From the NCBI GenBank assembly GCA_031547045.1, contig JAVBSN010000079.1, forward strand, positions 1 to 16,385: a stretch of DNA of 16,385 nucleotides. The letters run 5' to 3'. This document shows, piece after piece, positions 15,701 to 16,385 of this stretch. Position numbers and translations under genes: made by a program. Each line of letters opens with the position of its first letter. Within the stretch, counting starts at the first letter, position 1. The notes under the pieces were generated by a model, which saw only the letters and a program-made list of their open reading frames with translations, was not told where the DNA came from and did not search any database. This DNA is from JAVBSN01 sp031547045. Its GTDB lineage: Bacteria; Bacillota; Clostridia; Lachnospirales; Lachnospiraceae.

Positions 15701-16385
15701 GACAGATATATTTAATACATCAGATATATATGTATGTAAGAACAAAGTGGCTAGACCAAAGGTATTTATACCAGTATTTCCAGGTACTAACTGCGAGTAT
15801 GATTCAACTAAAGCATTTGAGAGAGCAGGAGCAGATGTTGAGACAATAGTATTTAAGAATATGACTGCTGCAAATATTACAGATTCTGTAGAAGCATTTG
15901 CAAAAGCAATTAGTAATTCTCAAATCATTATGTTCCCAGGTGGATTTTCAGCAGGTGATGAACCAGAAGGTTCAGCTAAATTCTTTGCTACAGCATTTAG
16001 AAATGATAAAATCAAAGATGAAGTTATGAAACTTCTTAATGAGAGAGATGGTCTTGCACTTGGTATATGTAATGGTTTCCAAGCACTTATTAAGTTAGGT
16101 CTTGTGCCATATGGTAAGATTACACCACAAAAGGCTGATTCGCCAACTCTTACAATGAATAGTATTGGACGTCATCAATCTAAGATGGTATATACTAAGA
16201 TTGTTACTAACAAATCACCGTGGTTACAAAAGGCTGAGTTAGGCGGCGTATATGCAATACCTGCATCACATGGTGAAGGTAGATTCGTTGCTAATGAAGA
16301 GTGGATTAAGCAATTATTTGAGAATGGTCAAGTAGCAACACAATATGTTGATATTAACGGTAATCCAACAATGGATGAAGATTAT
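12798..16385 (+). CDS. purL: Phosphoribosylformylglycinamidine synthase, fused PurL-PurQ form (3' end cut by window)
   Basis: The frame is open for 1,196 codons to the right edge without a stop. The enzyme converts FGAR, glutamine and ATP to FGAM in de novo purine synthesis. The N-terminal and linker part is followed by YWSDHCRHTTF (about 221-231), the ATP-site block FKNETHNHP (322-330) with PFGGAATCLGGAIRDP, a GGRTGRDGCGGATGSS loop (about 450-465), and the second half of the synthase duplication. A class I glutaminase domain begins at about residue 985 (KVFIPVFPGTNCEYDS). Its catalytic residues are visible: C1091 (LGICNGFQ), H1158 and E1160 (SHGEGRF). Family members of this fused type are about 1,250 residues, so about 60 are missing. 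The start is ATG 12798 with TTGGAGG upstream. Confidence 0.97.
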   Translation, partial: MSNVKRIYVEKKADYAVKAKELYEELKSYLNVDVKVVRVLIRYDIENLSDETYNKALGTVFSEPPVDYIYEEYFPMQEGDFTFSVEYLPGQFDQRADSAEQCVKLLKEDEEPIIKTATTYVITGEVSRERKQSIISYCVNPVDSRIADSEIPVTLATEFDEPADVIVFDGFKDMVEDKLLELYNSLGLAMTFKDFQHIQNYYKNEEDKDPTMTEIRVLDTYWSDHCRHTTFSTELTDIEFEDGYYKTPIENTYKKYLADREIIYKGRDDKFVCLMDIALMAMKKLKADGKLEDMEVSDEINACSIVVPVEIDGVSEEWLVSFKNETHNHPTEIEPFGGAATCLGGAIRDPLSGRSYVYQAMRVTGAADPTKSLEETLAGKLPQRKIVTGAAHGYSSYGNQIGLATGLVNEIYHPNYVAKRMEIGAVMGAAPRRCVIRENSDPGDMIVLLGGRTGRDGCGGATGSSKAHTEESIDTCGAEVQKGNPPTERKVQRLFRREEVSKLIKKCNDFGAGGVSVAIGELADGLRVDLDKVPKKYAGLDGTELSISESQERMAVVVDPKDVDAMLAFAEEENLEAVVVAEVTEDPRLVLVWRGKEIVNISRKFLDTNGAHQEIKVKALMPNKEDNYLAKTEEVLDVKKTWLNTLSDLNVCSQKGLVEMFDSSIGAGSVVMPYGGKYQLTPTQTMVAKLPVLKGKTDTITMMSYGLDPYLSTWSPYHGSIYAVVSSVAKIVAAGGEASKIRLTFQEYFKRLGEDPTRWGEPLVALLGAYDVQMGLGLPSIGGKDSMSGTFNDIDVPPTLCSFAVDVASDKYVVTPELKKSGNVLVKLDIAIDEYNVPVYEDVLKVYDAFYNAVKAGKVKGAYAVGFGGIIEAVSKMAFGNKLGVKIDSAVTTKELLAKDYGSIIAEVSASDVDSLGFEAKVIGTVTDDATFTYGNANITMDEALKAWTNTLENVFPTQSDVKQTEIKTDIFNTSDIYVCKNKVARPKVFIPVFPGTNCEYDSTKAFERAGADVETIVFKNMTAANITDSVEAFAKAISNSQIIMFPGGFSAGDEPEGSAKFFATAFRNDKIKDEVMKLLNERDGLALGICNGFQALIKLGLVPYGKITPQKADSPTLTMNSIGRHQSKMVYTKIVTNKSPWLQKAELGGVYAIPASHGEGRFVANEEWIKQLFENGQVATQYVDINGNPTMDEDY

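Noticed and set aside
13067..15849. Short frames inside purL on either strand
   Set aside because: They overlap the conserved PurL frame, which carries catalytic motifs throughout, and have no initiation signals.

Overview
The window is AT-rich with Clostridia-type gene content: a PurL with a fused glutaminase domain, a DUF1292 acidic protein, a TTG-started gltX, strong AGGAGG-like ribosome sites, and sigma-A promoters of the TTGACA-N17-TATAAT kind. A low-GC Firmicute of the Lachnospiraceae or a close relative is the best guess. No rRNA, tRNA, CRISPR array or complete insertion sequence is visible.

Layout, left to right. (1) Positions 2-443 hold the C-terminal end of a tyrosine recombinase, cut by the window edge, followed by a tandem 11-bp repeat; this is probably the border of an integrated element. 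(2) Positions 444-7127 carry a co-directional block: pyrE, a 50-residue membrane microprotein, gltX, a UvrD/Rep-type helicase, an MBOAT O-acyltransferase and a secreted DHHW/AlgJ-like partner. From gltX onward the genes abut or lie within about 23 bp, and the block ends at a perfect 17-bp hairpin terminator shared with the convergent DUF1292 gene. (3) Positions 7195-8692 hold the DUF1292 gene (minus) and, divergently, a disordered 309-residue protein built on eleven 13-residue Gly-Asn-Arg repeats. Both have clear promoters, and the repeat gene ends at a 24-bp bidirectional hairpin. (4) Positions 8699-12708 form a signalling cluster: a membrane GGDEF-EAL protein (minus), and divergently a CheX-like phosphatase with four tandem MshEN-like repeats followed by a stand-alone CheY. 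(5) Positions 12798-16385 are purL, running off the right edge.

Two parts deserve attention. First, the CheX-like protein seems to combine a possible c-di-GMP-binding module (four motifs at an exact 29-residue period, the third closest to the MshEN consensus) with a CheY-P phosphatase domain. It lies next to a CheY and opposite an apparently intact c-di-GMP synthase/hydrolase, and the divergent promoters share a 12-bp core. This suggests a compact circuit converting c-di-GMP level into CheY phosphorylation state; the connection is inference. Second, in the MBOAT/DHHW acyl-transfer pair both proteins have Asn where the families normally have His: RWN for RWH in the MBOAT, and DQNW for DHHW in the partner. 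The MBOAT core His and the partner's presumed Ser nucleophile are retained. The repeat protein is a further candidate of unknown function, with synonymous variation showing that its Gly-Asn-Arg reading frame is under selection.
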